Assembly: GCA_032622095.1 (NCBI GenBank)
Contig: CP136067.1
Location: forward strand, 83,228,705-83,292,704
Origin: Siphonodentalium dalli
Taxonomy: Eukaryota; Mollusca; Scaphopoda; Gadilida; Siphonodentaliidae
Length of the DNA stretch: 64,000 nt
Direction of reading: 5' to 3'
In this document: piece by piece, positions 14,901 to 25,989 of the stretch
Position numbering within the stretch: position 1 is the first letter of the stretch
Layout: each line of letters starts with the position of its first letter
Position numbers and translations under genes: made by a program
Notes under the pieces: model-generated
What the model was told of the DNA's origin: nothing
The model's input: the letters and a program-made list of their open reading frames with translations, nothing else
The model's database searches: none

Positions 14901-16144
14901 CGACCCAAAGACGGCTGGGGTTAAACAATTCATAATGATTTCTTTATCACAACCAAAGAGGAAGTAAAGACATGTGCATTAAAGAAAAAATAACTCAACT
15001 CAACTCATTCAATTATGCAATATCATTATGATATTCCAATTAACACATGACAGTTACATATATGATGGTTGTTACAGCGCATTACATGTATGTTCAGTTC
15101 AACGTGTGTGTGTTTGTGGGGGTGCTTAGAAAACAATATTTGTTCGCCTTTTTGGATTTCCCGTACCTGGCAGAAACGGCCGCAAGTCAGGGGTTAACAG
15201 TGCCGTGTCTGCTCGAGCTATCGACTTGGGGATTGGAACTTTGGTACATTCGGGTCCATTCTACACGATGGTGCAAACCCCATCTCGCTCGGACCCCTAT
15301 ATAGGGGCGGTCAGGTGTTAATGTAGGCGTTTTTGCGTACATTTATAACGAATTCGACAGCAGCGTATGGGTTAATTTATTCACTTCCGCTGCAGCTAGC
15401 GACTTGTCCGATCGCCCATGGATGCATATGGGTATTCACTTCATGATATAATGTCCATTTCCGTGGTCAGGGAGTCAGGGGAGGTGCGGTTGGCGCCTTT
15501 TTGGATTTCCTGTACCTGGCGGAAACGGCCGCAAGTCAGGGGTTAACAGTGCCGTGTCCGCTCGATCTATCGACTTGGGGATTGGAACTTTGGTACATTC
15601 TGGTCCATTGTACACGATAGTGCAAACCCCATCTCACTCGGACTCCTAGGGGCGGTCCGGTCGGCGGGTGTTAATTTTGGCGTTTTTGCGTACATTTATA
15701 GCGAATTCGGCAGCAGCGTATGGGTTAATTTATTCACTTCCGGTGTAGCTAGCGACTTGTCCGATCGTCCATGGATGCATATGGGTATTCACTTCATGAT
15801 ATAATGTCCATTTCCGTGGTCAGGCAGTCAGGGGAGATGCGGTCGGCGCCTTTTTGGATTTCCCGCACCTGGCGGAAATGGCCGGCAGTCAGGGGTTAAC
15901 AGTGCCGTGTCCGCTCGAGCTATCGACTTGGGGATTGGAACTTTGGTACATCCGGGTCCATTCTACACGATAGTGTAAACCCCATCTCACTCGGACCCAT
16001 AGGGGCGGTCCGGTCGGCGGGTGTTAATTTCGGCGTTTTTGCGTACATTTATAGCGAATTCGGCAGCAGCGTATGGGTTAATTTATTCACTTCCGCTGCA
16101 GCTAGCGACTTGTCCGATCGCCCATAGATGCATTTGGTTATTCA
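9178..16144. repeat. Copy 2 of the segmental duplication
   Basis: Direct-orientation copy of 1-6971 with near-complete identity, including the 111-bp direct repeats, both microsatellites and the start of the 353-bp array. Beyond 16144 it continues with further minisatellite units that copy 1 lacks. An assembly artefact (an uncollapsed haplotype or a mis-joined repeat) cannot be excluded from sequence alone. Confidence 0.97.
11815..11966. repeat. (TA)n microsatellite, copy 2
   Basis: Equivalent of 2640-2793, 2 bp shorter. Reading frames across it are runs of Tyr and Ile. Confidence 0.97.
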
Positions 16145-17065
16145 CTTCATGATATAATGTCCATTTCCGTGATCAGGCAGTCAGGGGAGGTGCGGTCGGC
16201 GCCTTTTTGGATTTCGCGTACCTGGCGGAAACGGCCGCCAGTCAGGGGTTAACAGTGCCGTGTCCGCTCGAGCTATCGACTTGGGGATTGGAACTTTGGT
16301 ACATCCGGGTCCATTGTACACGATAGTGTAAACCCCATCTCACTCGGACCCATAGGGGCAGTCCGGTCGGCGGGTGTTAATTTCGGCGTTTTTGCGTACA
16401 TTTATAGCGAATTCGGCAGCAGCGTTTGGGTTAAAAATTTATTCACTTCCGCTGCAGCTAGCGACTTGTCCGATCGCCCATGGGTGCATTTGGTTATTCA
16501 CTTCATGATATAATGTCCATGTCCGTGGTCAGGCAGTCAGGGGAGGTGCGGTCGGCGCCTTTTTGGATTTCCCTTACCTGGCGGAAACGGCCGCAAGTTA
16601 GGGGTTAACAGTGCCGTGTCCGCTCGAGCTATCGACTTGGGGATTGGAACTTTGGTACATTCGGGTCCATTGTACACGATAGTGCAAACCACATCTCGAT
16701 AGGACCCCTAGGGCGGTCCGGTCGGCGGGTGTTAATTTCGGCGTTTTTGCGTACATTTATAGCGAATTCGGCAGCAGAGTATGGGTTAATTTATTCACTT
16801 CAGCTGCAGCTAGGGACTTGTCCGATCGCCCATGGATGCATATGGGTATTCACTTCATGATATAATGTCCATTTCCGTGGTCAGGCAGTCAGGGGAGGTG
16901 CGGTCGGCGCCTTTTTGGATTTCCCTTACCTGGCAGAAACGGCCGCAAGTCAGGGGTTAACAGTGCCGTGTCCGCTCGAGCTATCGACTTGGGGATTGGA
17001 ACTTTGGTACATTCGGGTCCATTCTACATGGTAGTGCAAACCCCATCTCACTCGGACCCCTGGGG
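15146..17065. repeat. ~353-bp minisatellite array, copy 2 (about 5.4 units)
   Basis: Units start with GCCTTTTTGGATTTC at 15146, 15495, 15848, 16201, 16557 and 16909, so periods run 349-356 bp. The last unit is cut after about 155 bp and passes into a short GGTCCGGTCGG-type repeat at 17066-17110. The first three units match the copy 1 array unit by unit. The extra two to three units are the main difference between the blocks. Confidence 0.96.
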
Positions 17066-17165
17066 GCGGTCCGGTCGGGTCCGGTCCGGTGCGGTCGGGT
17101 GCGGTCGGGTTTTAGTAGGACCGCGACAGAAAGACAAGTTTTATCAACAACAAAGACTACCCTTC

Positions 17166-17585
17166 ATGTTAGTAACATATTTACATAGACCTAAGTGCAC
17201 ACATTCGGGCCATCATGCACGTATTACATACTTACATATTTGCAACATGTATGCATCCATTCATGCACGTAGCCACATTAACCCCTTAATTACTGACGAA
17301 CACACGCAACGGAACGCACAAGTACACCTGTCGTACATATATACATACATGTGCATCAATCCACACATCCATACACACACGCCTATTACATACCTACTTT
17401 CCTGGGTCCTGATATACAGCCACACAGACTCACGTACGTATACATGTATACGTGCATACGCACAGTCACCCATACCCACATATACACGTTACACATATCC
17501 ATACATATGCACATACTCAAGTACACGGTGACACAACAGTACCCTCGCACATTCATTCAACAACAACAAATCAATAAGTCAATGT
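17166..17585. repeat. TACA/CACA-rich low-complexity tract
   Basis: Degenerate ACATAC, CACACA and TACATA runs. A 187-codon frame crosses from the minisatellite into this tract, but its composition (His, Thr, Tyr, Ile) shows that it is not a gene. Confidence 0.8.
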
Positions 17586-17864
17586 AGAGGCCATATATGG
17601 ACCAATAGCTTGCAGCGAGTATATGAATTATAGGATGTAAGAGAAAGTGAAAGACGTTCAAGTAACGCGATGAGCGTTATCATTTTGGAATTGTCCCGAC
17701 TCTGTTCGCGGGATATCAGCATTCCAATTTTTTTTTTAAATAATCGCTACATACCATCGGTCCACCCCCTCTATTTACCACAACATGGTGGCGACCAGAG
17801 CGTCCAGTCAACAGTACGTACTGATTAATCGTTTTCAGCACCGTGATATGTCCCTCTGTTAGCC
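17586..17864. other. Non-coding stretch at the 3' end of the minus-strand LINE
   Basis: I see no gene. A T-run at about 17730-17740 could lie near the LINE 3' end (minus strand), but I could not identify a target-site duplication. Confidence 0.4.
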
Positions 17865-17869
17865 AAAAA

Positions 17870-18600
17870 TTATTGCGTTAGTTTACTATAATTTGCCCAT
17901 AATTTTGCTGTATTTCTAACGAAAAATGTGACAAATTTGTATTTATCAAGAAATGGTATCAAGTTGTCAGCAATGTCGGGTATGTGCCCTAAAAATATTG
18001 CCGCAAGATCTGGTGTGTTCGGATTGTCCAGCATAATGTAGAAATTGATCCAAAAGAGATCAATTATCTTGTACCATATAACATTTCGAATTTCGCAAAC
18101 TGATGGGCAATCGAACAATATGTGCAGTACTTTGTGTGCATACGGATGCAGACACGCATCACAAACTCCCTTTTGGTCATATGTTGTTTGTGATATTATT
18201 CTTCCCACCTGAAGAAACTCGTCTTTGAATTGAGGATGCGCACGGCATACGCGCCATAAAAATGACAGCGAAAATTCACTTTGAATTTAACTGAAAATAT
18301 AGAGCCACGGATCACCAGAAATTGTTGTTTTCCAAATTTCACTATACTTTGTATCAATGGCTACATTTACAAGATTCTTCCAACTATCTTTAGTTGGGAA
18401 GGTATTATCATCAGCAAAGTAATGAAATCAAGTAAACCATATCTTAATAAGATTATGATTAGCTCATTCAAAAATGATTTTGAGGGGCGTATTGTGTTAG
18501 TTAAGGATTCATGCATTCGTAAGATAAATGTCTCAGATGAAGATTTTTTGGGGTCTCCTCTGCGTAGGGATCTCATAAGAGAAAGTTTTCAATAAGTGTG
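17870..18600 (-). pseudogene. LINE ORF2, thumb and C-terminal Cys/His region
   Basis: Two open stretches continue ORF2 downstream of the RT: 18576-18367 and, in another frame, about 18270-17870. The second contains VCDACLHPYAHKVLHILFDC, a Cys-x2-Cys and His/Cys cluster usual at the end of LINE ORF2, and ends ANYSKLTQ before the stop. A closely similar segment is at 29412-29735 on the plus strand. The change of frame between the stretches marks decay. Confidence 0.75.
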
Positions 18601-18626
18601 GCAAGGGAGGGTATACCGACTGAGCC

Positions 18627-19734
18627 CTATACAATGACAGTTCTTGCTCGCGTGGGCAATCCCTGAAAGTTCTTTAAACAAAATCGGTGTGTTTTCTCCA
18701 GGCGGTCTGTATCACTCTTACCTAATTGCCACAAGAGTTCAGACCCATAAAGAGATCTGGGAAGGATGATAGATTTGTATATCTTACAGCAACTAACAGG
18801 GGTTGTTCCACCAGCATATAGGCCCGAATTTGAGAGCATAACATATGTGTCTCTTTGTTTTTCTCTTATTGCTTCCACAAGGGAGTGATTGAAATTGTAT
18901 TTGTCAAAGAGGATACCAAGGTGTGTAGCTTCTGTTTTTTCTGAAATTTCTTGACCTAGAAGATACAACTTCCTGTTTTGAATGCACCGCGCGAATTCAG
19001 CTTTTGGTTCATTAAACACTATTGTGACAGTTTTGCTTGGGTTATAGAGAAATCGCCATTTCCTACTGTACTGGGAACATATATTAAGAAGGTTCTGTAG
19101 TCCACGTTTTGACAATGAGAGTAAGACCATATCATCAGCCTGTGTATAGGTGCAGCGCAACAAACTGAATAAACCATTAAACCGTAGTTTGAGTTGGCTA
19201 AGTCAGAAATGAGTGTGTCAACGTAGAGCATGTACATAAGAGGTGAGAGAATACTTCCCTGTCTGGCTCCTTGTTTCAGTAAGAAGTACTCAGAATATTT
19301 ACATTTATACCTCACACAGCATTGGATATTTGTTAATAAACAACACAGTATGCGCCACATGGAACCAGTTATGCCCCGCTGGTGGAGTTTGTACAAGAGG
19401 CCATCGATCCACACAGTATCGCAGGCCTTTTGTACATCAAGGAAGCAAGCAAATAGTTTGCTGCCTCTTTCAGCTGTGTAAGATATACATTCTTTCAAGA
19501 GGAAAGAAGTCGCTAGACAACTTGAATTTTTCTGAAACCCGTTTTGAAGTGGGTGAATATTTGTGAGATGTGGGGCATTGGTTTCCAACCGGGATTTTAA
19601 AAGTTTCTCAAACAATTTATACATTACTGGCAATATGGTGATAGCCCTATAATTGTTGAAACTGACTTGTTTCCTCCCTTAAAAAGTGAGATAATTATGC
19701 CTTTTTTTGGAACCATCTGGAACATGAGTGAATT
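18627..19734 (-). pseudogene. LINE reverse transcriptase core (downstream half)
   Basis: From 19734 downward on the minus strand I read a segment typical of the RT fingers (GIIISLFKGG, then NYRAITILPV after a +/-1 shift at about 19660), motif A (FLDVQKACDTVW) and motif B (QGARQGSILSP). At motif C, ADD is kept but the preceding aromatic residue is Gln (TQADDM). A frame change between 19163 and 19019 falls next to motif C. The thumb follows (KTHRFCLKNFQGLPTR, near 18680). The catalytic Asp residues are visible but the frame is broken, so no active enzyme is expected. The other half of the RT lies beyond the inserted MITE. Confidence 0.88.
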
Positions 19735-20859
19735 TTAACCCTTTCAACCCGGGAGACCGGAATACCGGTCCGATCTTTATTTTCCTATATCCCGGGAGAC
19801 CGGAATACCGGTCCGGAAACCATACGATTTTTGACACGGAAATACAGCATAATAAACGCACATATCCATAATAATTGTACTTCTACTTTGCACACACGGG
19901 TCCCCTGTTTACCACCGTGACTTTGGCTGTCGAACTGTCTACAGAGGGTCTGTTTCTTCGCGCATGCGCAGAGGCATATTAAAATTAAAAAGTTATTTTT
20001 TTATCGTTTTTATGGTCGGCTAAGGAGATCAATTTCGTTAGAAATATTGCGAACAAAGCACACATTAAATATATTTTTGCTTGTAATAAGTCACAATTTC
20101 GTTACCATGACTTTAGCAGCTAAATTTGTGATGGGGGGGGGTCTGTTGTTTCGCGCATGCGCAGAGACGGATTTTGAAAAACGCTTTTTTATCCTCAAAG
20201 GAGAAGCATTTCTCTATAAATAACGTGACCACGTGGAGCCACAATATATAATAATATAATGTACATGTATATTGGGACTAGAATAGACTGTCTCGCTGAA
20301 ATAATATGTGACACGTTTCACAACACGCTATAGTACAGGTAGCACATGCGCAGATGTGACATACCGGTCCGGTACTTAACTATATATGGTCCATATATTT
20401 GCGCATGTATATATGAGCCTATATATGAGCACATGCGTTTAACGTATATTAGGTTGCGTTTGAGTACTTGAAACGACGGAGAAGAAACTCCATATAATTA
20501 CACACAAAGTATGTGCACTAGATTCACTCTTCTGGCTAAATATGTCTAACAATAAGGCGCTCACTGAATCTAAAACACCTTTTCCTAGCTCTTATTTACG
20601 ACGATAAAAGCTATAATTGCATTTAACCTTCAATTCCGGGTAGTTGCCTAGCAACCGTTACCAGGGAGTGATCATCTGGCAAAGTATCCCGATTTTAAAA
20701 TACTCAGTGGTCCATGGAGAACATAAACATAAAGTTTCAGAGCTGTGGAGCTACTTGAACATAACCAACAGCATGCTCATAAACACGTGTCTACAATAGG
20801 TCAAAATACCCCCGGTCAGGGTACAGCTCTCTGTAGCGAGCCAGGGTTCAAAGGGTTAA
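19735..20859. mobile_element. piggyBac-like MITE with TTAA target duplication
   Basis: The element is bounded by TTAA at 19735-19738 and 20856-20859. Its ends are inverted: TTAACCCTTTCAACCC on the left, and the complement of TTAACCCTTTGAACCC on the right. A TTAA target duplication with a TTAACCC terminus is the hallmark of piggyBac-family transposons. I find no transposase frame in its ~1.1 kb, so it would be non-autonomous. Near the left end GGAGACCGGAATACCGGTCC occurs twice, 36 bp apart. A second internal pair shares TTCGCGCATGCGCAGAG (near 19956 and 20149). The host LINE reading frame resumes cleanly across the site when one TTAA is kept. Confidence 0.88.
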
Positions 20860-21111
20860 CATACATGAAAATAAAAAAGCAATACATTTCAAAATAGTTT
20901 CACCGCCATATATAATGTGTTCATAAACTAAACCGTCATAACCCCGTGACTTGTTCTTGTTCAAAGTGGGAATAAGAGAAGACAGCTCACTTATACTGAC
21001 CGGGTAAGTAAGATGATCATCTAGACTCTTTGAAATTATATCATCTTTCAATCTTTTAACTGTGTCGGTAACGACCGAGTAGTGATTGTCATCGAACAAT
21101 GAGTCATTCAA
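20860..21111 (-). pseudogene. LINE reverse transcriptase, N-terminal segment
   Basis: The minus-strand frame from 21111 includes SELSSLIPTLNKNKSRGYDG followed by LVYEHIIYGG, matching the conserved start of LINE RT domains (an Asn-Lys-Ser/Ala-x-Gly-x-Asp-Gly block). It runs into the MITE at 20859 near ...FSCML. The next RT residues are found at 19734 on the far side of the insertion. Confidence 0.85.
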
Positions 21112-21280
21112 TGGTGAGTATAATGTTTTGTAATAGGAAGACCAGGCACTTAATATGTCATCTGTATCTCGGATAATCGAGCCATCATGTTAGAAATATG
21201 AGGCACCCAGAGTGCCGTTATTTGCTCTTTTTGCGTTTAGTAATCTGAAGAAGTGATCATTATCTATCTCAGCGCAGCGA

Positions 21281-22497
21281 TCAATTTCGTTCAGTTTGTT
21301 CTCTCATAAAGTCGGATGAGATGGACCGATATAAGCTCCGAAAGTGTCTCTTTGAGTCTTTATACAGCTGGAAAGAGCTGTGTTCATGACCACACGGTCT
21401 ACCCTCTTTAATCCAATCATTTCTAAGAATGGACTTTGTTTTGTGAAGTTCTTTCAGATTTTCATTCCAAAATGGTTTTTTGTGACTTTTGAATTTACAT
21501 GTTGGAATCGATTGTTGCGCTGCTTGTTTCATAGAAGCTACCAATGAATTGTAATACAAGTCAAAATTGATTTATCGTGTATACGCGTTTCACTGTGTGG
21601 CAATAAGGAAGCTAATATATGTTGGTACTGTTTAACTAAATTTTCATCTTGGGCGAGCAAACGCCACTTCAATTTTGAGATATCCGCACTCGACCCATTG
21701 GAATCAGGTATGGTGCCCGCGTCACAGTTAAGTTCAACTTGCACCGGTCTGTGATTCGAAACATTGAGTGCAGAATCATCAATTATGCGAACGTTAGCTA
21801 CGAAATGTAAGTCAGAGTATTTTATTATCACATGGTCAATATTTGAGCAATCACTCCCATCATGATTAACATATGTTGAACAAATATCATCACAAAGACT
21901 ATTCTCTATCAGTGATGTACATTCTGCCTTTTTCAACAAATTTTTGAGAAGTTTTTGTCGTCTACCTGGGTTACTGAGACTAGCATTGAAGTCGCCCATC
22001 ACAACAAGTGTGCCCAAATGTGAGTAGCTTTTAATGACATCTTTAACTTTCATAATATAGTCTTCATATGCAACAATTGGATAATTAGATGATGGTAAAT
22101 ATACCTGAAATATATACATATATTTATGCTTAGATAGTCTATATTTGAGTCCAACAATTATGTCATCATTAAAATCTATGATTGATACACGATCGTCATA
22201 TTCTGTTTTCCAAAAGAGAGCGACCCCGCCTTTATAGCGACCCCGCTGTTGGGGAAGCCGTTGTGAAAAATCACAAACAGTATGGCATCGGTAATGTTTC
22301 GAAATTGAATTCATGAAGCTCGCACTCTTAGCTGGAAGCCAGTGTTCAGATATGCCACAGAAATCTATAGTCTGCCCATCCAAAATTCTACTCAAATAAG
22401 GGCCGCTCGACATGATGCCAGTCTCGTTCCATGTACAGAAGAGCATTTTGCTGTGAAAATATAACAAAATGACGCACATAAGATGAAGTGCGTACAT
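21281..22497 (-). pseudogene. LINE ORF2 apurinic-like endonuclease domain and linker
   Basis: A 319-codon frame starts at 22497. Met18 (22446), just before LFCTWNETGI, is the likelier native start. Motifs of the exonuclease-endonuclease-phosphatase fold appear in order: Asn24 (TWNETG), Glu51 (ISEHWL), GGVALFWK about 90-97, Asp169/Asn171 (MGDFNA), NIDHVI at 219-224 and SNHRPV at 247-252. The last motif has Asn where many APE domains have Asp (SDH), possibly a clade feature. The domain would nick target DNA for priming. The frame shifts at about 21550; the linker continues in 21559-21281 with PFWNENLKELHKTK. A gap of weak coding follows down to 21111. Confidence 0.9.
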
Positions 22498-22692
22498 TTA
22501 AAAGGTTGTGCTTAATAGCGATTCAAATATTCATATAATATTTGGTGTGTTATAAAGACAAATGCATATCCAGCATAAGAAAATATAAAGCATGAAAACA
22601 AACAGTAACTATCCAACTATATTACTTTAAAAATATTCAGTTATAACCGATTTGCTTCAAGTTAAAGAAGTAACTCCTACGGACGTACATGA

Positions 22693-23199
22693 TTACCACC
22701 GATCACGTTTTGAAGTGATATACTTGCTGTAAGCATACTCAGACAGCCAGGGACGACAGAATGACCCCTTTGGCCAAAAAAAAGAATCTGTGACCATATC
22801 GACATGCTCGTTGTATACGTTGACTCTTGCATACGACTTATCTTTCTGATCACTATAATACAAACGAACAATAGAGAACTTGACGCCTCTACGGATAAGG
22901 TAGCGTTCAATCGTGCGTCGATCTAGATCATTACTGATGTTCCCTAAGTAAAATCGTTCTGTTTTTATGGGTTCTGCATTCCGTCGGCGATGTTGATTGC
23001 TTTGGTGTTCAAATTCATCATTTTTATGTTGACCATTGACGTCTCCTGTGAATGTGCTGTCTGTAGCATTATCTCCGTTATAAGTTATGTTGGCATCGAA
23101 CTGAGTAGTTGCATGTAATGAGTGTCTTGATTTCGGTATACGTTCATCTTCACAGTCAATACTATTCACACTTGTATCATCCTTGCTGGAGGGTGTGAC
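22693..23199 (-). pseudogene. LINE ORF1, RRM-like RNA-binding protein (5' end open)
   Basis: The minus-strand frame is open from about 23197 to the stop at 22693. It includes ERFYLGNISNDLDRRTI and, about 40 residues on, SYARVNVYN. These look like the RNP2- and RNP1-like strands of an RRM domain, a common fold in LINE ORF1 proteins that coat the element RNA. The upstream ~85 residues are polar and low in hydrophobics. The only early start in this frame is GTG at 23169, and the frame stays open to the satellite junction at about 23199. The native 5' end is therefore probably missing. It lies ~195 bp upstream of ORF2 on the same strand. Confidence 0.7.
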
Positions 23200-25427
23200 T
23201 AATTACCGCCCGGGACCGCCCGGGACCGCCCGGGCGGCCCCACGGGCCCGTGGACACAATATCTCGACGGTATAACGTAGCGACATGTCACCTGAGGGCA
23301 ACATCGAAAAATTACTCGCTCGCTCGTTTCCGGCCGGTCATATTAACCCCACAAATGCCGATATTGGCTAAAAGAGCCTGGGTGATTACTGGTGTCTTCG
23401 TGTGTTTTCAGACAGATTATTTTGGTGATTCTCGGCAGTGCAATACACCTGAGTGTTAATTCCATGAATTGACTCGTTGACGCGTCCACGGCCGATGTTA
23501 TTAACCCCTCAAATTCAGGTAAAATAGTGTATAAACAAAAGAACCTTGGAACCGCCCGGGACCGCCCGGGTGGCCCCATGGGCCCGTGGACACTATATCT
23601 CGACGTTATAACATAGCGACATACCCCACGAGGTCAACCTAGAAAATGTTACTCGCTCGCTCGACCCCGGCCGGTGTTATTAACCCCTCAAAATCCGACA
23701 AAATGGTATATAAACAAAAAGAACATTGGGACCGCCCGGGACCGCCCGGGTGGCCACACGTGCCCGTGGACACAATATATCGACGTTATAACGTAGCGAC
23801 ATACCACACGAGGTCAACCTAGAAAATGTTACTCGCTTGCTCGACTCCGGCCGGTGTCATTAACCCCTCAAAATCCGATAAAATGGCATATAAACAAAAA
23901 GTACATTGGGACCGCCCGGGACCGCCCGGGAGGCCCCATGGGCCCATGGACACTATATCTCGACGTTATAACGTAGCGACATACCCCATGAGGTCAACAT
24001 ATAAAATGGTACTCGCTCGCTCGACTCCGGCCGGCGTTATTAACCCCTCAAAATCCGATAAAATGGTATATAGACAAAAAGAACATTGGGACCGCCCGGG
24101 ACCACCCGGGTGGCCCCACGTGCCCGTGGACACAATATCTCGACGTTATAACGTAGCGACATGCCACCTGAGGGCAACGTAGAAAAATGTACTCGCTCGT
24201 CTCCGGCCGGTCATATTAACCCCTCAAAATCCGATAAAATGGTATATTTCAGACCGATTATTTTGGTGATTCTCGGTAGTGCAATACACCTGAGTGTTAA
24301 TTCCATGTATTGACTCGTTGACGCGTCCACGGCCGATGTTATTAACCCCTCAAAATCCGGTAAAATGGTGTATAAACAAAAGAACCTTGGAACCGCCCGG
24401 GCGGACCCATGGGCCCGTGGACATTATATCTCGACGTTATAACATAGCGACATACCCCACGAGGTCAAACTAGAAAATGTTACTCGCTCGCTCGACCCCG
24501 ACCGGTGTTATTAACCCCTCAAAATACGACAAAATGGTATATAAACAAAAAGAACATTGGGACCGCCCGGGACCGCCCGGGTGGCCCCACGTGCCCGTGG
24601 ACACAATATATCGACCTTATAACGTAGCGACATACCCCACGAGGTCAACCTAGAAAATGTTACTCGCTCGCTCGACTCCGGCCGGTGTTATTAACCCCTC
24701 AAAATCCGATAAAATGGTATATAAACAAAAAGTACATTGGGACCGTCCGGGACCGCCCGGGAGGCCCCATGGGCCCGTGGACGCTATATCTCGACGTTAT
24801 CACGTAGCGACATACCCCACGAGGTCAACCTACAAAATGGTACTCGCTCGCTCGACTCCGGTCGGTGTTATTAACCCCTCAAAATCCGATAAAATGGTAT
24901 ATAAACAAAAAGAATATTGGGACCGCCCGGGAGGCCCCATGGCCAGTAGACACTATATCTCGACGTTATAACGTAGCGCCATACCCCACGATGTCAACCT
25001 ACAAAATCGTACTCGCTCGCTCGACTCCGGCCGGCGTTATTAACCCCTCAAAATCCGATAAAATGGAATATAGACAAAAAGAACATTGGGACCGCCCGTG
25101 ACCGCCCGGGTGTCCCCACGTGCCCACGTGCCCCACAATATCTCGACGTTATAACGTAGCGACATGCCACCTGAGGGCAACATAGAAATATGTACTCGCT
25201 CGCTCGTCTCCGGTCGGTCATATTAACCCCCACAAATGCCGATATTGGCTAAAAGTGCCTTGGTGATTACTGGTGTCTTCGTGTGTTTTCAGACAGATTA
25301 TTTTTGGTGATTCTCGGTAGTGCAATACACCTAAGTGTTAATTCCATGTATTGACTCGTTGACGCGTCCACGGCCGATGTTATTAACCCCTCAAATTCCG
25401 GTAAAATAGCGTATAAACAAAAGAACC
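23200..25427. repeat. 180-bp GC-rich satellite array, forward block
   Basis: The motif ACCGCCCGGGACCGCCCGGG recurs at exact 180-bp steps (about 23731, 23911, 24091; again 24571, 24751). Each monomer also has CGACGTTATAACGTAGCGAC, ACTCGCTCGCTCG, CCGGCCGG and ATTAACCCCTC. A longer variant carrying GATTATTTTGGTGATTCTCG is interspersed at 23415, 24256 and 25296, giving a higher-order pattern. The monomers are rich in palindromes. Reading frames of 60-118 codons across the array are satellite artefacts. Confidence 0.97.
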
Positions 25428-25785
25428 TACATGGAATTAACACTCAGGTGTATTGCACTACCGAGAATCAGCAAAATAATCTGTCTGAAAACACACGAAG
25501 ACACCAGTAATCATCCAGGCTCTTTTAGCCAATATCGGCATTTGTGGGGTTAATATGACCGGCCGGAGACGAGCGAGCGAGTACATTTTTCTATGTTGCC
25601 CTCATGTGGCATGTCGCTACGTTATAACGTCGAGATATTGTGTCCACGGGCACGTGGGGCCACCCGGGCGGTCCCGGGCGGTCCCAATGTTCTTTTTGTC
25701 TATATACCATTTTATCGGATTTTGAGGGGTTAATAACGCCGGCCGGAGTCGAGCGAGCGAGTAGCATTTTGTAGGTTGACATCTA
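25428..25785. repeat. Same satellite in inverted orientation
   Basis: From about 25428 the sequence is the reverse complement of the preceding block: 25428-25580 mirrors 25190-25350, followed by inverted copies of the CCCGGGCGGT core at about 25663-25685. The orientation switch makes a large, imperfect palindrome around 25.42 kb. The block ends where a LINE RT fragment begins. Confidence 0.93.
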
Positions 25786-25789
25786 GTGA

Positions 25790-25988
25790 GGAGGATATGT
25801 TCAAATGCTTTATATATTACAGGTAATAAAGTTATCGCTCTGTAGCTATCCGGCAGTTTCTTCGGCTTGGGGTCACCTTTGTATATTGGCACGATGATTC
25901 CAGTTTTTAGCGAATGTGGTATCCACTCCAATCTAATAATTCCGTTGAAAAAGACAACACAGGGCGTTCGCAAGCGACCCACTTCCAT
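25790..25988 (-). pseudogene. LINE reverse transcriptase fragment
   Basis: The minus-strand frame from 25988 contains IPHSLKTGIIVPIYKGD and SYRAITLLPVIYKAFEHILL, the conserved RT block just before motif A. It is cut at the satellite boundary near 25786, and no EN or motif A is adjacent. It does not match the 17.9-23.2 kb LINE closely enough to be its missing part, because that element has its own copy of this block. Confidence 0.85.
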
Positions 25989-25989
25989 G

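Larger units (their letters stand above)
17865..23199 (-). mobile_element. Near full-length degenerate APE-type LINE, interrupted by a MITE
   Basis: On the minus strand the order is ORF1 (23199-22693), a ~195-bp gap, endonuclease (22497-21281), RT (about 21111-18627, split at 19735-20859) and a C-terminal Cys/His tail (about 18270-17870). This is the ORF1-EN-RT order of APE-type non-LTR retrotransposons, which copy themselves by target-primed reverse transcription. Several frameshifts and stops show the copy is dead. The 5' end runs directly into a satellite array, so the element may be 5'-truncated or disrupted there. The same tail motif recurs on the plus strand at 29.4 kb. Confidence 0.9.

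Noticed and set aside
23250-25233. Repeated short frames with related peptides
   Set aside because: They are 180-bp (60-codon) satellite monomers read through. The period is divisible by three, which keeps one frame open.
23200-25785. CRISPR-like regular repeat pattern
   Set aside because: The whole 180-bp monomer is conserved with no unique spacers, and the context is a eukaryotic genome.
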